A stretch of 64,000 nt of DNA from assembly GCA_011947345.1 (NCBI GenBank), contig JAAVTG010001003.1, forward strand, positions 62,001-126,000. The letters are read 5' to 3'. Each line of letters opens with the position of its first letter. Position 1 is the first letter of the stretch. The notes under the pieces were generated by a model, which saw only the letters and a list, made by a program, of their open reading frames with translations, did not search any database and had not been told where the DNA came from. This stretch comes from Phytophthora quininea. Taxonomy: Eukaryota; Oomycota; Peronosporomycetes; Peronosporales; Peronosporaceae. This document shows positions 35,734 to 48,127 of the stretch, piece after piece. Both the position numbers and the translations under genes were made by a program.

Positions 35734-37061
35734 TTGCAACTCGCCGGCTGCCGCCCACAGCTCTGCAGCTCTTCAATGCGCATACAAGCGCAGCCTCCGT
35801 CCGGCGCCGAGCCCGTCGTGTACGCGCCCAAGCCCGTCATGAGCAGCTTCCCGTTCCAGCACGAGGACGCGGTCCCCGTCTCATCAACTCCCGAAGCGGC
35901 CACGTGGGTCCCGGACGTCAAACCGCAGCCCGAAACCGCATCAATGACCGCCAAAAATAGCAAGAAGGACGTCTTTGTGTGCCCCGAGGTCCACTGCGGC
36001 AAGCAGTTCCCGCGCTCGTTTGCGCTGCGGCGCCACATGCGCATCCACACGGGCACCAAGCCCTACGCCTGCGACTACCAGGGCTGCTCGCAGCGGTTCA
36101 ACACGTCGGGCAACTTGAGTCGCCACAAGCGCATCCACAGCGGCGAGCGGCCCTACCCATGCGTCTACGAGACGTGCGGCAAGCGCTTCAACACGAGCAC
36201 CAAACTCAAGCGCCACATGCGCATCCACTTCCCGACGGCCACAATTTGTTCCGGTGCGTCGAGCCGCAGTGCTCGTGGGCCTGCGACAACTACAAAGAGT
36301 ACGTGCAGCACCAGAAGCTGCACTTGAGCGTCTCGGAGAGCTTCAACACCGACGAGAACGTCAACAGCAACAGGACCCAGCAGCAAGCTGCCATCGTCAA
36401 GTCGAGTCGAGCCATGCCCATGGCCGAGGCCAGACACTTGGAGTTCCCGCAGCAAATGCAGTCCGCTAACGACGACTTCTTCCCACAAGACAGAAATCGG
36501 CTATTCGGTGTGACCAATACGCCGTCGTTGATGCCTCCTCGAGAGGAGAACGACTTCCGCCGGTTGTCGACGCTATCAGCCAAGTTATTTGTTGACGAGC
36601 GGTCCGGGCCGCGATTGCCGTTCCCGACACGAGCCTTCCCCTCGGAAAGCCTGGGCATGCCGAGCAGCGGGCTGCTTGGCTCGTCCTTTCACCACCTCTC
36701 GCACCTGCCGACCAGCTCGCACCGATATTTCGACCCCACCGGGCCGACAAGTACAGTAGTGATGACGTCGTCGGCAAGTCCGAGCTATTCGTACGCGCCG
36801 CTCCAGTTGCCGCACAGCAGCAATACTCGACGTATGTGAACTCGTTCCAGCCGTCGTCCACGTCCACGTCGTACCTGACCACTTCGGAGCCATACTCGCA
36901 GCCGTTGCGGCAAGAAGACGTAGACCGCAACTACGAGCTCTCCGTCGCCACACAACATGCGCCAACAGCAGACTCAGGCGCAGTACGGGGCCAACCCAGT
37001 GCCTCCGGAGTTTACGGGCGAGGAGCTGAGTGCCGTCCTGGAGCTGATGAAGGACTCGTGA
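35734..37061 (+). CDS. C2H2 zinc-finger transcription factor
   Basis: Sequence-specific DNA-binding protein, presumably nuclear. Three classical fingers with TGEKP-like linkers: FVCPEVHCGKQFPRSFALRRHMRIH, YACDYQGCSQRFNTSGNLSRHKRIH and YPCVYETCGKRFNTSTKLKRHMRIH (about 35970-36228). A fourth finger (FRCVEPQC ... HQKLH) lies in another frame right after a CCC run (36231-36233), so the gene appears broken only by a one-base slip. A low-complexity Ser/Pro/Gln-rich activation-like region follows, with another slip near 36815 and one near 36950. The likely end is FTGEELSAVLELMKDS with TGA at 37059-37061, or a GTGAGT intron donor at that point. Starts at 35734, 35779 or 35839 are all possible. High GC and strong composition bias support a real gene. 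Confidence 0.8.
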
Positions 37062-37972
37062 GTGTGTACAACTGCATTCTGGGCGTGGATGTTGTTTATA
37101 AGCTCAGTTGGAATGAATGTGCAGCAAGTATTTTCGTTTTCTCCGATGAAGCTGGCCGAGCTCATCGTCATTGTGTTGTGTGTAAATACTGCGAAGACGT
37201 TAAGCGTGTCAGATGCTTGTCAATTCCGGTGACCAGCTAGGAGATGGAATTAATCTACGGCTAGAAGATGCGCTTGTTCGTCTGCAGACACCTTTGACTC
37301 ACGCCGACACCATCTCTGTGCCGCGCCATCTCCCTGTAGACGAAAGACTACGTCGCAAGTCAACGCTGCAGACAGATAGAAAGAGTTAGCCGTTGATACA
37401 GGTAAGCCGCAGCGCTCAAATGTTACTTGAGTCGCTCTTGCAGCTCCGGAAGAGCAGAGGTTCCTTGCCGCATGACGGGACGCTTGCTAAATCAAGAGAC
37501 AAGGTCTTTCTCTGTCACGCGTTGCAGTTGGGCGAGCCCGGCTCTGACGAAGAGTGGTCAGGTAAAGATCGTCCCACTCTGAGCACCTCGCGTTGATTGG
37601 ACTAGCCGGCGATGACGCGCTGCGATCCGGTGGTGCATCACTCCAATCAGCGCTAAGGCTTCTACCACATTACGTGGGCAAAACCAGAACAATGTAATGT
37701 AAGATAATCTGTAAGATTCTTAAGAACGGAAAAATTATAGAGATTCGGGAAATTTATATAAAATAAATGCCATAGATTTGTAAAAGTATACGTTGTATGA
37801 ATTCAGTACCTGCTAAAAGCATGGACCATACCGTAAAATTCCAACTGGTCAGATTAAATTCCAACAAATACCGGTAAAGCGGATTTTCAAATTTGTGACT
37901 TTGTTTCGTTTTAATGACTGGAGCTCACCCGTCAGCCACAAAACCCACGGACCTCGGCGCCACGCAAGACGA
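37062..37972. other. spacer
   Basis: Contains a possible last intron/exon of the zinc-finger gene (CAG acceptor near 37120) but no other coding sequence I can support. Confidence 0.4.
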
Positions 37973-38048
37973 CTGCGAGGACGACAGCGCGCTGGGAGCT
38001 GCGAGGACGACGGCACGCTGGGGCTGCGAGGACGACGGCACGCTGGGG
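37973..38048. repeat. short tandem repeat, three units of about 25 bp
   Basis: CTGCGAGGACGAC starts three times, at 37973, 37999 and 38024, each followed by a G/C-rich AGCGCGCTGGG or GGCACGCTGGG. Units are 25-26 bp and about 90 percent alike. Confidence 0.8.
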
Positions 38049-38097
38049 CGGTTGCCGCGCCAGGTAAGGCGCACGTACACTGAAGTACTTACCTTGT

Positions 38098-38160
38098 GAC
38101 GATCCTTCTGGATGAAGGTAGCGGCTAAAGCTGCGGATTGGTTCGATCCCAGTCATCGTC
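38098..38160 (+). ncRNA. tRNA-like cloverleaf (not a standard tRNA)
   Basis: Six base pairs close the structure (GACGAT 38098-38103 with ATCGTC 38155-38160). Inside are a hairpin CCTTC/GAAGG (38104-38118), a hairpin GCGGC-TAAA-GCTGC (38121-38134), and a textbook T-arm ATTGG-TTCGATC-CCAGT (38137-38153), whose GGTTCGATCCC matches the pol III B box. It lacks a proper D-arm and a seven-base anticodon loop with T33, so it is not a functional tRNA. A tRNA-derived SINE head or tRNA-like 3' structure is more likely. Confidence 0.4.
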
Positions 38161-38348
38161 TCTGTATTAACGTGTAGTTTTCTGTTATGGCGAGTGTGTG
38201 TTTGCTACTGTTTAGATGGCTGGAAGCGTATAAATGTCGGGAGCGCAGCTGGTGGTGTGGGGTACAACAGCGCCGCTATCGACCCGATCATGGAATTGCG
38301 CGATGTGCTCGTCTAATTTTCCCTGCTTGTGCATTTGCCGGAGAGCTT

Positions 38349-40462
38349 TCAGTGCTGTACCAGCTGCAAGTGCCGATGAGCCATGGGACTTGAGGAAGCC
38401 AAGCGTTTTTCTTGTGCTTCTTCTCCGAGGGCCAGCACCTCATCTTTATATGCTGGAGAGGACGGGTCTAGAGCGAAGCCCAGAGGTAAGAACAGCATCA
38501 TATACCCTGTCGTGTGCCTAAGTTCGTACAGCTTTGTCTTTTTGATAGCAGGCGAAGCGTACACACGTGGTTCGGCCGCAAACCACTGGAACCAAGCTGC
38601 CGCAAGGGACTGGGATCCTTTCTTCTTGGGGCGAACGACTAGTGGCACAGGAGTCTGCTGCATTTCAGACCGAAGCGGCGACGCTGAGTGCGCGGGCGTC
38701 TGCAGACTGGTGGTAACTGTACTGCGACTGATATTTGTTGCAGGTGTGCGGAGTTGAGACTCCATTGCTAACAAGCGCTCTTCAAGTCGTGTGTTCTGCA
38801 GGATAAGTACATCAATTTGCTCGGATTGTCGCTGTAGTTACCGGAGCAAGGAGCTAGTCAGGTTGACTTCGTGTTCAACCGACTTTGTTTCCTCAGACGG
38901 CGAGAAGGCACGGCGAACGGCGATACCCCACGCCAACAACTCCGACTCAGCGATTGCGTGCTGTGCAAGGCACTCGCGTATCTTTTCGACCAGCGGGCAC
39001 CGTTCACACAAGTGCAGCACGTCAGGGAAATGCATGAGCAACGTCGCCATCAGTACGTCCGCTACATCTTCGTTTAAATTCAGAGTTTCATCGTCGAATA
39101 ACATTGTGTTTGCGAACAGAAGCTGCTGGAACTTGCGAACGCGGATACTTAGTGGTGGTTCTAGCGCCGCGAGCGACGGCAATCGCACGTTGTCTTTAGG
39201 CTTCCATCCGCTCAAGACGCGCGACACTTGCTGGTCAGCGCGTGTCGTGCCCAGCATGTAGCCGAACGCCTTGTTCACCCGGTCGAGCTGCCAGCCACCC
39301 TCTCAATGATCCAGTTCTCTGTGACGGTGCCGTCGTTCGCGTGCATGGCTCCGCCTCTGCGAAAAGAGTGAGAGGTGAGATTTGGGGTGAGTCTAACGTT
39401 TTGCAGATTTGCAGTTTCCATAACTCTAACGAGCAGTCTGTTCACGTAGGCTTGAGCACCAGGCGCGGAGCCCTTTGTTTGCGACGCTGTGGCTTGTGTT
39501 GGGGCATGATCACCTCCTTCGAGTAGCTCAACGAGGGTAAGCTCTTCTAAATCTTGAGGGTTGTCAGAGCTTCGAGTTTTTGATTGGAATTGCGGAAACA
39601 TTCGTTTGCAGGGCATCGATTGCAATACGAGCGAGGCAGCTAAACAGAAGAGAGGGCACGTCAAACAATTTGTTGGATCCTTGAACAAGGAAATGCCTTG
39701 CAGTACAGCCGTTTTGACTCGTTTGAAGCGAAGAAATAAAACCCCGTTTAGGAACAAAAGCATTAGTTAGTTGAAGAAGAAAAAATGATGTTAGCCATTT
39801 TGCAAACCTGGCAGTACAGATAGCTGTTGTTTTTCAACTTGTTCAGCGTCGGAGCTACGACCGTACATGTACCACAACATCACAACTAGAGCAGCGTCCG
39901 TGTAGTTTGTATCATTTGACGCAGTCGTGTAGAGCAACCGCACAATTTCTTCTAGGTCTTGCTTAGAACATGGGGAGCTTTCTTCTCGTAGCCACCGTCC
40001 TGTCGATTTGCGCAGTACTTTCCGAGCCCAGACAAAACTTTTTGTAGCTGCGGTTTTACTAAACTACCTTGTAGTGGATATTTATCCACTAACCAGTTCT
40101 TGACATTTCCGTAGTATGCTAGACAAGTGTTGGTGGCTAGATTTTTGCCTTCTGCTCTCGCTAAAGAATAAGCATATTTGTCTAATATAATACGCAGCAC
40201 TTTACCTGTTTTGTCCCCGTTAATGAGGGCTTCCGCAGCAGAGCTCCATGTTTTCGGTAGACAGAAATGCGACGAACGATTTGATTGCCGTCGTCCTCGC
40301 CTTCTTGCTGTTACCTGGAGCCAGCGAGGCGATAGACATCGCCACTTTCAGTGTCTGCGCCTTCTTCACAAATGCTTTGAAACTAACACTACCGATCGCT
40401 ATTATTGGAAACTGCTCAATATTTTCAGAGTATGCATTTACACTGATTTTTGTATGCAATAG
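38349..40462 (-). mobile_element. Crypton-type tyrosine recombinase element
   Basis: Cryptons are DNA transposons moved by a tyrosine recombinase. On the minus strand: an N-terminal helical core-binding region (SIASLAPGNSKKARTTAIKS; about 40460-39950); the first catalytic Arg in MLWYMYGRSSDAEQV (about 39880-39840); an LFLRFKRVKT strand (about 39740); the H-x-x-R box TSHSFRRGGAMHAN (about 39370-39330); and the catalytic Tyr region NKAFGYMLGTTRADQQV (39275-39225). A coiled coil (RQSEQIDVLILQNTRLEERL, about 38840-38780) and a Trp-rich C-terminal domain (AAAWFQWFAAEPRVYASP, then a basic/aromatic stretch) follow, resembling the GCR1_C-like tail of oomycete Cryptons. Frame breaks near 40245 and at CCC 39298-39300. 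Terminal sequences could not be defined. Confidence 0.72.
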
Positions 40463-41020
40463 AACATATTTTCAAAATATTCCGACCAAATATGGTTGGA
40501 ATGGTCGGAAATTATAGCGTGAATTTTAATTGGTTGAGATAACGCCTTTAGGAAAGATGATTGGACAAAATGAAATGCATGTACAAGTATTGGTCGGAAA
40601 GTATAGGATATTATACCATACCAAAATTTATCCAACCGCCGACCTTTCCGATGCACACTAGTAGTTTGTATGAATACAAAATTCAAATTGCCCTCCTGAA
40701 AAATGCCGAAATGAGTATGCATATACAAATTGTACATAGTTCTGTAAACACTCGTAAAAGCGAATACACCGGCACGAATGACTGGCTTTAGAGACGCGAA
40801 ACTCGGCGACTCGAGTCAGTGCCCAGGAGGGGGTATTGAGGGGTCGTGCCGAACGCGGTACGGCTAGCAGGGTTGTCGCCCGCCACGGTTCCCCCTCGGG
40901 CCTCCACCGAGTATACCCCTGTCTTGAGCTGTACTAACCCCCACCTCAGCAGCTCAGTGATAGAGCACCTGGAAGGGAAGGTCGTTAGCCGCATCTCTAC
41001 AAAATGCCCCTAATCTGGAA
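40463..41020. other. spacer with tRNA D-arm-like motif
   Basis: No coding sequence. At 40948-40968, CAGCTCAGTGATAGAGCACC matches a tRNA D-arm (GCTC/GAGC stem) and pol III A box, but no T-arm or B box follows at a suitable distance, so no tRNA is called. It may be a SINE fragment. Confidence 0.35.
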
Positions 41021-41023
41021 TTG

Positions 41024-41640
41024 TCACTTGAATTGCTGGTATCGGCTGTACGATACACATCGGTCTCTGTTCGTCAGGAAAGAATGACTCGGTAGTAAAT
41101 TAGAAACCATTAGTAAATTCCCAATTGTGGAGTCCATGTAAATGTTACCTGAAGCAGTTGATTCGTTTGATACATGTTGTCGACATGTGCCATCATGAGG
41201 CGAACCCAGATTTCTTCCGGTGGGGGTAAGTTTTTCATGGCGGGCTTTTACGTTTTTCAGATATCTTAAGTAAACATTGATTCCGCCCTTCACACGGTTC
41301 CACATGGCAGCCGCCGTTGGTATTATATGCTTCGCAGCAGGAAGCGGTCGTCCACGTTCCGGAACGCGAGCGTTAACAAATGCCATAGTGCGAGATTTTC
41401 TTTCAACATTCAGATGTCGACGCAATAACCGAGTTCTTCGGTTAAAAGGACGGTACCGGAACTTCAGGGTTATAAATCCACTCCAGGCAAGAGCTCTTGA
41501 CGCTCGAAAACACAAGAAGATACGCATCCGAAATATCATCTTCAATTGTTACCAGCACCACCCACATAATCTTTGTTGGAGTTGCATACACCAAGAACCC
41601 GTCTTCAGTGAAGCGCAAATGATGCAATGGAACACTTGAG
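41024..41640 (-). pseudogene. possible DNA-transposase remnant
   Basis: A 173-residue minus frame contains AKHIIPTAAAMWNRVKGGIN followed by YLRYLKNVKARHEKLTP. This block recalls the core of piggyBac-like or related transposases common in oomycetes (a WN..KGG.D..SR-type motif with the Asp replaced by Asn). Neighbouring frames contain further coding-like pieces but also many stops. Family assignment is tentative. Confidence 0.3.
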
Positions 41641-41689
41641 ATCTGTGACTACGACCCGGTTTAATTTACTGGAATCTCAGGTTTGCTTC

Positions 41690-42175
41690 TACTTACGTTA
41701 ACGAAATCGTTGCAAACTGACTCCACCGTTCAGGAAGCTTTTCGTATTTTATATCAGGTTCGTCGAGAAAGGCAGCCACGGACTTCTCCGCGCATATTCC
41801 TACGGATAGCACCTGGTGGCGGAAATTTGGTGCCGTCGCGTCGAGGACAAAGCCGCCATCCAAGAACAGCTTCACGTAGGCAACGATCTACTTGGCTTCG
41901 TGATTGGTGCCCGCCACATTGGTGATTCTTGAGCGTACCAAGTGTATCAGGTCGCGTGAAGGTGAGTTACTGCTGATCTGTGCTGCTTTTTCTTGATCTG
42001 ACTGACTTCGGGCGCGCTAGTTACCGGCTTGTCTCGTTTGCGTGTAGGAGCTTGCAGCTTAGCCTCAAGCGCGTCCATACGAGCATCTTGGCGCTGGACG
42101 TGCTCGATAAAGTGGTTAAGTACAGCAGCCTCGTGATTGATGATCTTCTGCTCTGCACTTGGTTTCGTCGGTTTA
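41690..42175 (-). pseudogene. Crypton C-terminal fragment
   Basis: The minus strand reads a coiled-coil-like helix EAAVLNHFIEHVQRQDARMD followed by a basic linker (42175-41947), then MKLFLDGGFVLDATAPNFRH and VLSVGICAEKSVAAFLDE (41875-41700). This last part has the same layout as the C-terminal domain of the Crypton at 38349-40462 (LFLPLGFALDPSSPAYKDEVLALGEEAQ). No recombinase catalytic boxes are seen to the right, so it is a second, truncated copy in the same orientation. Confidence 0.55.
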
Positions 42176-42375
42176 TGAGGGTGTGGGCTTTGCAGATGAA
42201 GGTGTGTTATTATCTCAGGATGGCTATGGCCTAGCAAGGTGTGATGACTCGCCCGTAGTTCAGCGAACGAACATCCTACCTCCAAGATCCAAAGCTCTTC
42301 CGAAAAAGTGCCACAGGAGACACAACAGTGTAGCATCCTGGTAGTCGGTAGAGCAGCTCGCATATCCTGTGAAGA

Positions 42376-45300
42376 GTCGCTGAGTTCGCAAGATAAGGGT
42401 GACGTTGTTCGATGAGCGGTCTATTGTAACGCAGTATGCGTGTTGAGACTCAATTGGTTGTATTGGTTTGTTGGAAAATTGAGATTGAAAAAGAAAACTA
42501 TGAACTTGCACGTCTTGAGTGCAAGTTGCCCAGCGTCCATCGCATCTTGATCCCGGGTGTTGCCGAGGTGTAGGCGATAGCATTACATCTATAATTAGTT
42601 CAAGCTTAATTAAAGCGTAGCCAACGTTTAGCCAAAAACACAAACATAAATAAGAACTCCATTTGCCTCTAAGCCCTCGAGTACCTTTCTGGTCAAATTT
42701 CCAGGTCTTCGTGCGAGGGGTCCGCGGACGAGTGCAAGGAAGTCTTCGACGGTCGTTTTTGGTCTTCGTCGGGACTCTCACCTGTTTCAAGTCAAGTTAG
42801 GCAAGGAATCCTGGGGCGCCCGCGCGCCTTGGTTAAACGAGCTTATTTCATATACTAGTTGGTCTTCTCGCCTCGCGGCAGCGTTCCATGTCATATTTCT
42901 AAGTATTGGACGGTTTAAGGTCTCGCTCCAAGACTCTCTCCGGTTGAAGGCCTGTGTGAAGAGCCTACGACAGAGCCTGAACTCGAAACGTCCTCTGTGT
43001 TAGAGGCTGGTACGCGAGCGCCCGGGGCCCTGCCAAGCACATCTCATCTGTGCTTGGTGCTTCTGCCCTTGATTCCTCGGCACAGAAAAGAATTAGGAGC
43101 CCCTGCATGTTCAGGTTGTGTCAAGAACTCTTGTATATTGTTGGTTATTTCCCTTCTCCTCCTCTTCGCGATCGTCAATACTCAAGTCCGGACGAAGAGC
43201 AAGGGCCCAAGACACAAGACGCTCAAGAACCACAGACTACCAACGACAAGCTTACCTGGACGGTGTTAGAGGACCGAAGCGAAGATAAACGATCCTCAAG
43301 AGGATTCAGCACAAGGACCATACCTCATCCCGCAAGAGCTCTCGCGAGCTTTCCTGGTAGTGATCCTGTCTGAGGTTTCGCGCTCCGCGTTCGAGACTCC
43401 TTCCGACAGCCGAATGTACACCCTGCGTGATAAAAGGAACCACCGCCTTCGCCACAAAAAGATGCTCAAAAAGGAAAGAGGCATCTGGTATCAATACGAC
43501 GCGTAAGCACTCCATTAAATCGATGAAGCCTTATGCCGCTAGGTTCTCTCCCAACTGTATCTAATATTGCTGCTTCCAGGTCAGAAAAAGTATTGCATTT
43601 GAGTTCATCCGAGGGTTCAGTAGTTGCATGTTCCAAGTAACAATGCCGAGCACGAGGCGGGTGTCTTAAAAGCGCACGAATAGCTTCTCGAGCCAACGGA
43701 TAAACGGCCTCGACGATGTCCAGTCCCCAATGACTGTGTCCTCGTGTTTGTGAGAGGTCCGCGTCAGCGCTCTCCAGTTGGTGCACACCTTGCTGTCGGT
43801 TATTGTGAGTTTATTTGTTGAATGTTAACCCAAGATGATTGAAGACTGATTCGTAACATTTTTGAATATGTCGTAGAATACTAGTTTGACACGGTTTCTG
43901 CCGCACAGGAACCGGTTGTCGTACCAGTCTTTCGATCCCCGAAAGCAAGGCAGCGGCTCCAAATTAATGTGACAAGATCAAATAAGTAAAGGAGGACACA
44001 TCGCTGACGGGGAAAGGGTGAGCGTCTTTATTTCGCATAAAGCCCACGTGCTCAGGTTTGTATTTTTTTGCCGTGTTGAGTTATTAGGCCCTGAGCAACG
44101 CATGGCTGGAAGCCCTCTCCGTCCAAGGACTGGGAGAATATGTCAGAAAGTGCCAAATGACGTATATTTTCTCCACGAAATAAGCCTTGGTGTGATACCA
44201 AAACTGCAGCACGACCACGCAAATCATCCAGTAAGAAAACACATAAGAATTTTAGTGAAATTGGGACTCAGAGTGATAGCCATTTAATAAGGAACCAATA
44301 CCACGATTCTAGTAGTTTTTGTTCCTTGGACTTGTACATTTTTATCAGCTGCTTGACCTGCGCACAACGCGTTGGAATATACACGTAGAGCAACTTGTTG
44401 ATTGTACAGGCCTAAAATTGCATTCGCATAGCCGCAAACGGTTGATCCATCTACAATTTTTCTTTCTTCTTGTTTTACTCTCTTCCCACGACGACCTGGT
44501 AAGATAAAAAAGATGTAGCTTTCACTTCGCCACGTAGACCCATCACATAGTTTGTTTTGACCAAATCACTCCACAAACTCGCTCTGGTTACTCTTATATA
44601 TCCTCTTCGTGATGTTAGGACGTCCATACAACGTCGTCTGGAGCGTCTACTTCTCGCTTTCTTTAATCTGCATTTAAGCGACATTATCATCTTGCATCGT
44701 GAAACTCTTTGAGGCAGAGATTGTTGATGCATTCCGAGCGATTGAAATCCCGTGCTTGCAACGTATCACTGTAGTGCGATCTTGCGACTGTTCGCAATAG
44801 ACTCGAAATACCAAACACAATATATATTTTGATTAAGTATTAAAATTGATAATTAACCCAATTCCTGACCGATACAAAACTCGACCAGACACTGATTAAG
44901 TAACAACCTTATTAATATTTTTTAATAAATAAGATATCACGCGAAGGTTTTGTACACATGTACGGCCCTCTACTCCTGTGAGGTTTCTTGCTAAATCGCG
45001 TTTTGGTGAATATCTCAAGCCACACACTTGCTACTAGCAGACAGGACCAGCTTTGCTATGCCAGACGATGTTATAATCTGATCGCTGGACGAGATGGCGT
45101 TGCAGCTCAGGCTCAACTTCAAAGCGATTTTGGCACTAATACACATAATCCCCTTCCCTGAGAAATGTTTTCGCCTAAACTCATCTATCAGCGATCCAAG
45201 AATTTTATCTCTAACGCCGAAAAATATGAATACCCCCAAGCGTCCCTATTAATCATTACTCTGATGTGTGCAAACCAGCAAAATAGACCATCAAGGTCGT

Positions 45301-48100
45301 ATCTCATTATTCCATACCAATGTATTCAAAGGGGTAAGTATCTCCGCAGGCGACACCAATGCAACACTTTAGGAAATGATGAAGGTACATGAGAAGCAAA
45401 AAGTGTGATTTGGGAATTACTGCGTTGTGGTCTGTGGAATCACAGGCTGGGGATGTGAGGACCTGGGAAAGAGAATGCGGATCGTGTGTGCTGCAACGGG
45501 AATGCGAAGTCGTGGACGACCCCGTGGAGTGGCAAGAACTCACAGCATATCTTAGTTGTGGTGGCTTGAGCCGTGTACTCGGCCGAATACGGTGAGAGTG
45601 TACATTGAAGCTACAGGATATGCTCATGTTCCACATTCGATATTGTGCATTTCTTGAAGACTCTATTGTCTAACAGAACAGATGATGTAAAATCAATGGA
45701 AAGCAACCATTTCGGTCATTTATCAGTGTGTAATTTCACCACTTCGACAGGCCACTTACCGCCTACGCTCTTAAAACGATGCATACATCGGGTACTCTCC
45801 ATTAGCATCCAGTTCATGTGTTTTGCTAACCTATTTCGAGGTGGATTCACAAACTCGCTATCCCTACAGAACAACTAAAACGCGTTATTTACAAAATCGG
45901 CGCCACAATCGGACGGATCACCAACGTCTTGTCATCGCACGGAGCCCAAATGCGACTTGAAGTCAGTAGTGTATGTCGGTTTGCTGTCCGTAATACTTAC
46001 TCAACACTGACAAACTGTAAGGGACATGCAATTTGAATGTAAATAGGGGAGCAAGTACTTTAGAATTAAGCTAGCTAATAATTGATCTATGCAGTCTTCA
46101 ACCATGCTCCTCGGTTGGTAGGCATAGATACCCTGGCCATACAGAGGTCACCGCTTCTTCTTCAAACACTTGAATGAGTTTAATAGGCGTGTGGCGGGCT
46201 AAATTCCAAGAAGAAATTTCCCAGCCCATTTAACTAGATACAATTCCTACTTATCAACCATCGATTTAGCTTATATACTCTTGACTAAACGAACTATCCT
46301 CCCTCGTCAATCGAAGGTCTTGCCTCATGGTCGGTCTCGTCCCAGTGGAAGGTCCGCAGCAAGCAGCATGAGCGCTCTCGAGGTCACCCTTCGGCGTGTA
46401 CACATTACCTCTGTACTGTCCCAGTCCCTACATGATCATCTCTCCATTCGGTAACCTTAATCACCAGCAAACCAGCGATCTAGTTCCGTGATAGTTCTTC
46501 CCAAATTGTGATACCTTGCTTGGTACCGGTCGGCATGATGGTGCTACAACGAACCACTTCCACCTTCTCATCGCTCACAATGGTCACCTTCGCACAGCAG
46601 ACCGTGGTCGCTGAAGCCCTCTTGCGATTTTGACAAATGCGAAGAAGCGCTGCTGTAGATCCACCGTCGACCTTTAACACTATCGAACCATCCACGTAGC
46701 ACAGGTGGATGCCGTCATGATTACTCTGAAAGACTGCCATAATGCTGCCTGGCGCCTAAACAATAGAAGCGGATTCTGCAATAAAATTTTGGATGATATG
46801 GAAGAGTTCATTAATTTGGCGGTGGGGGGCTAAAAATATAAAGAAGCGAGATGGTCACTATGTGAGGCGGTGTGCAAACGTTATGGACGTAGGATATATA
46901 CTTCCACGAGTCACCAAAAGCAAGGGAGAGACACAGAACACCTATAAAATAAATATGATCAACCTCATTGTTGACAACTCAAGACGGTGCGACACTAGCT
47001 ATGCCATGCTCGAGCGATTTATCAAGAATGCTGTGAACGATTTTGTTTTTATTTACTTAGTATCGCCAGAAGGACTTGTTGCGTTCAAGGACATGCAACA
47101 CAGTTTGACAAGGCTATAACCGCTGACTGATTCTATTAAATGCCTCGTTCAGAGTTTAGCTCTGTGTCAACGCCTCTGAGCGAGGAGAAATACCCAACAC
47201 TACCACTCGTCAACACTACCACTCGTCACACTTTGGCCTCAAAACCACACTTTCGACTTTTACTCGAAACGTTGCCAACGCCGATCAGCACGACACTCAG
47301 AGTATTTGCATAGTTCAAATCCATCTTGCTTTAATCACTGGGGATGCTGCAAAAAAGGATCGGAGTATCCCGTACAAGACTGTTTCATAAGTCAGATGAC
47401 GTTGTCTTTTGCTTGCCCTATCAATGTGATGCTATGCTGCAAGTGTAACTGCTCTCCTATAATATGTCAAAAGCCCGACAATGCCTCACAGCAGGTTCCG
47501 TTCCTCCGTTCGCTCTGTGTGTGTGGAAGCCGACTCGACGGCCTTGGCCTCGCTGCAGAATCTGCTACCAACTGTAGGACATCGTCAAGACCCAGCAAAG
47601 TGTCCTACAGAAGCACAGTGCATAGGGTTTGACATCCACAAAACTACTCTCTATAATACAAAATATTCCAAACTTTAGTGGTTAAATTAAGATTTATGCT
47701 TTTTATAAGTTATTTAACGCCTCATAACAGTTTTACACGGACTATTCCGATTGACACATCTACACACGTAAGATGTGCTTGTATGTGCGACTATATGTGA
47801 ATTGAAAAATTTACATCCTTTGCGCAGTTAGTCATCACATTCCCAATGAGAATCGATTTTCTTTTCGAAGTGAGGTACATTGATGTCACTTAAGTCTATG
47901 CCAAACGACTTCTAATGCCCGTTCCAACAGCGCCTCTATCATCACTGTTGTCAACCCAGACGCAGTCTACTATCTACGTCTTGGGTTTCCTTGTTCCGTT
48001 ACACCGGAACAACAGCGGCCTTCGAGGAGGCCTCATCCAAATTGTTCGTCAGCCAATGGGCAACATCAGCCTGCACATAATGTAGTAACTCTGCCCTTGT
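42376..48100. other. long gene-poor, AT-rich region
   Basis: No gene supported over 5.7 kb. Noted: a GC-richer stretch at 42780-43400 that may be a solitary LTR or promoter-like repeat; minus ORFs at 43466-43786 (106 residues) and 46480-46740 (86 residues), both smooth but with no motif I can name; and a 16-bp tandem duplication at 47195-47226. Everything else is short open frames expected by chance. Confidence 0.45.
47195..47226. repeat. 16-bp tandem duplication
   Basis: CAACACTACCACTCGT occurs twice head to tail. Confidence 0.9.
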
Positions 48101-48127
48101 TGAGCCCCGCTGTGGTGGCTGTGGGCC

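Noticed and set aside
35941..36488. minus-strand ORFs rich in Val, Ala and Arg over the zinc-finger gene
   Set aside because: Antisense shadows of a GC-rich coding region.
40948..40968. tRNA gene suggested by a D-arm-like sequence
   Set aside because: No matching acceptor stem, anticodon arm or T-arm follows.
42780..43400. possible solitary LTR
   Set aside because: Composition is suggestive, but no second copy, TG...CA ends or flanking duplication could be fixed in the window.
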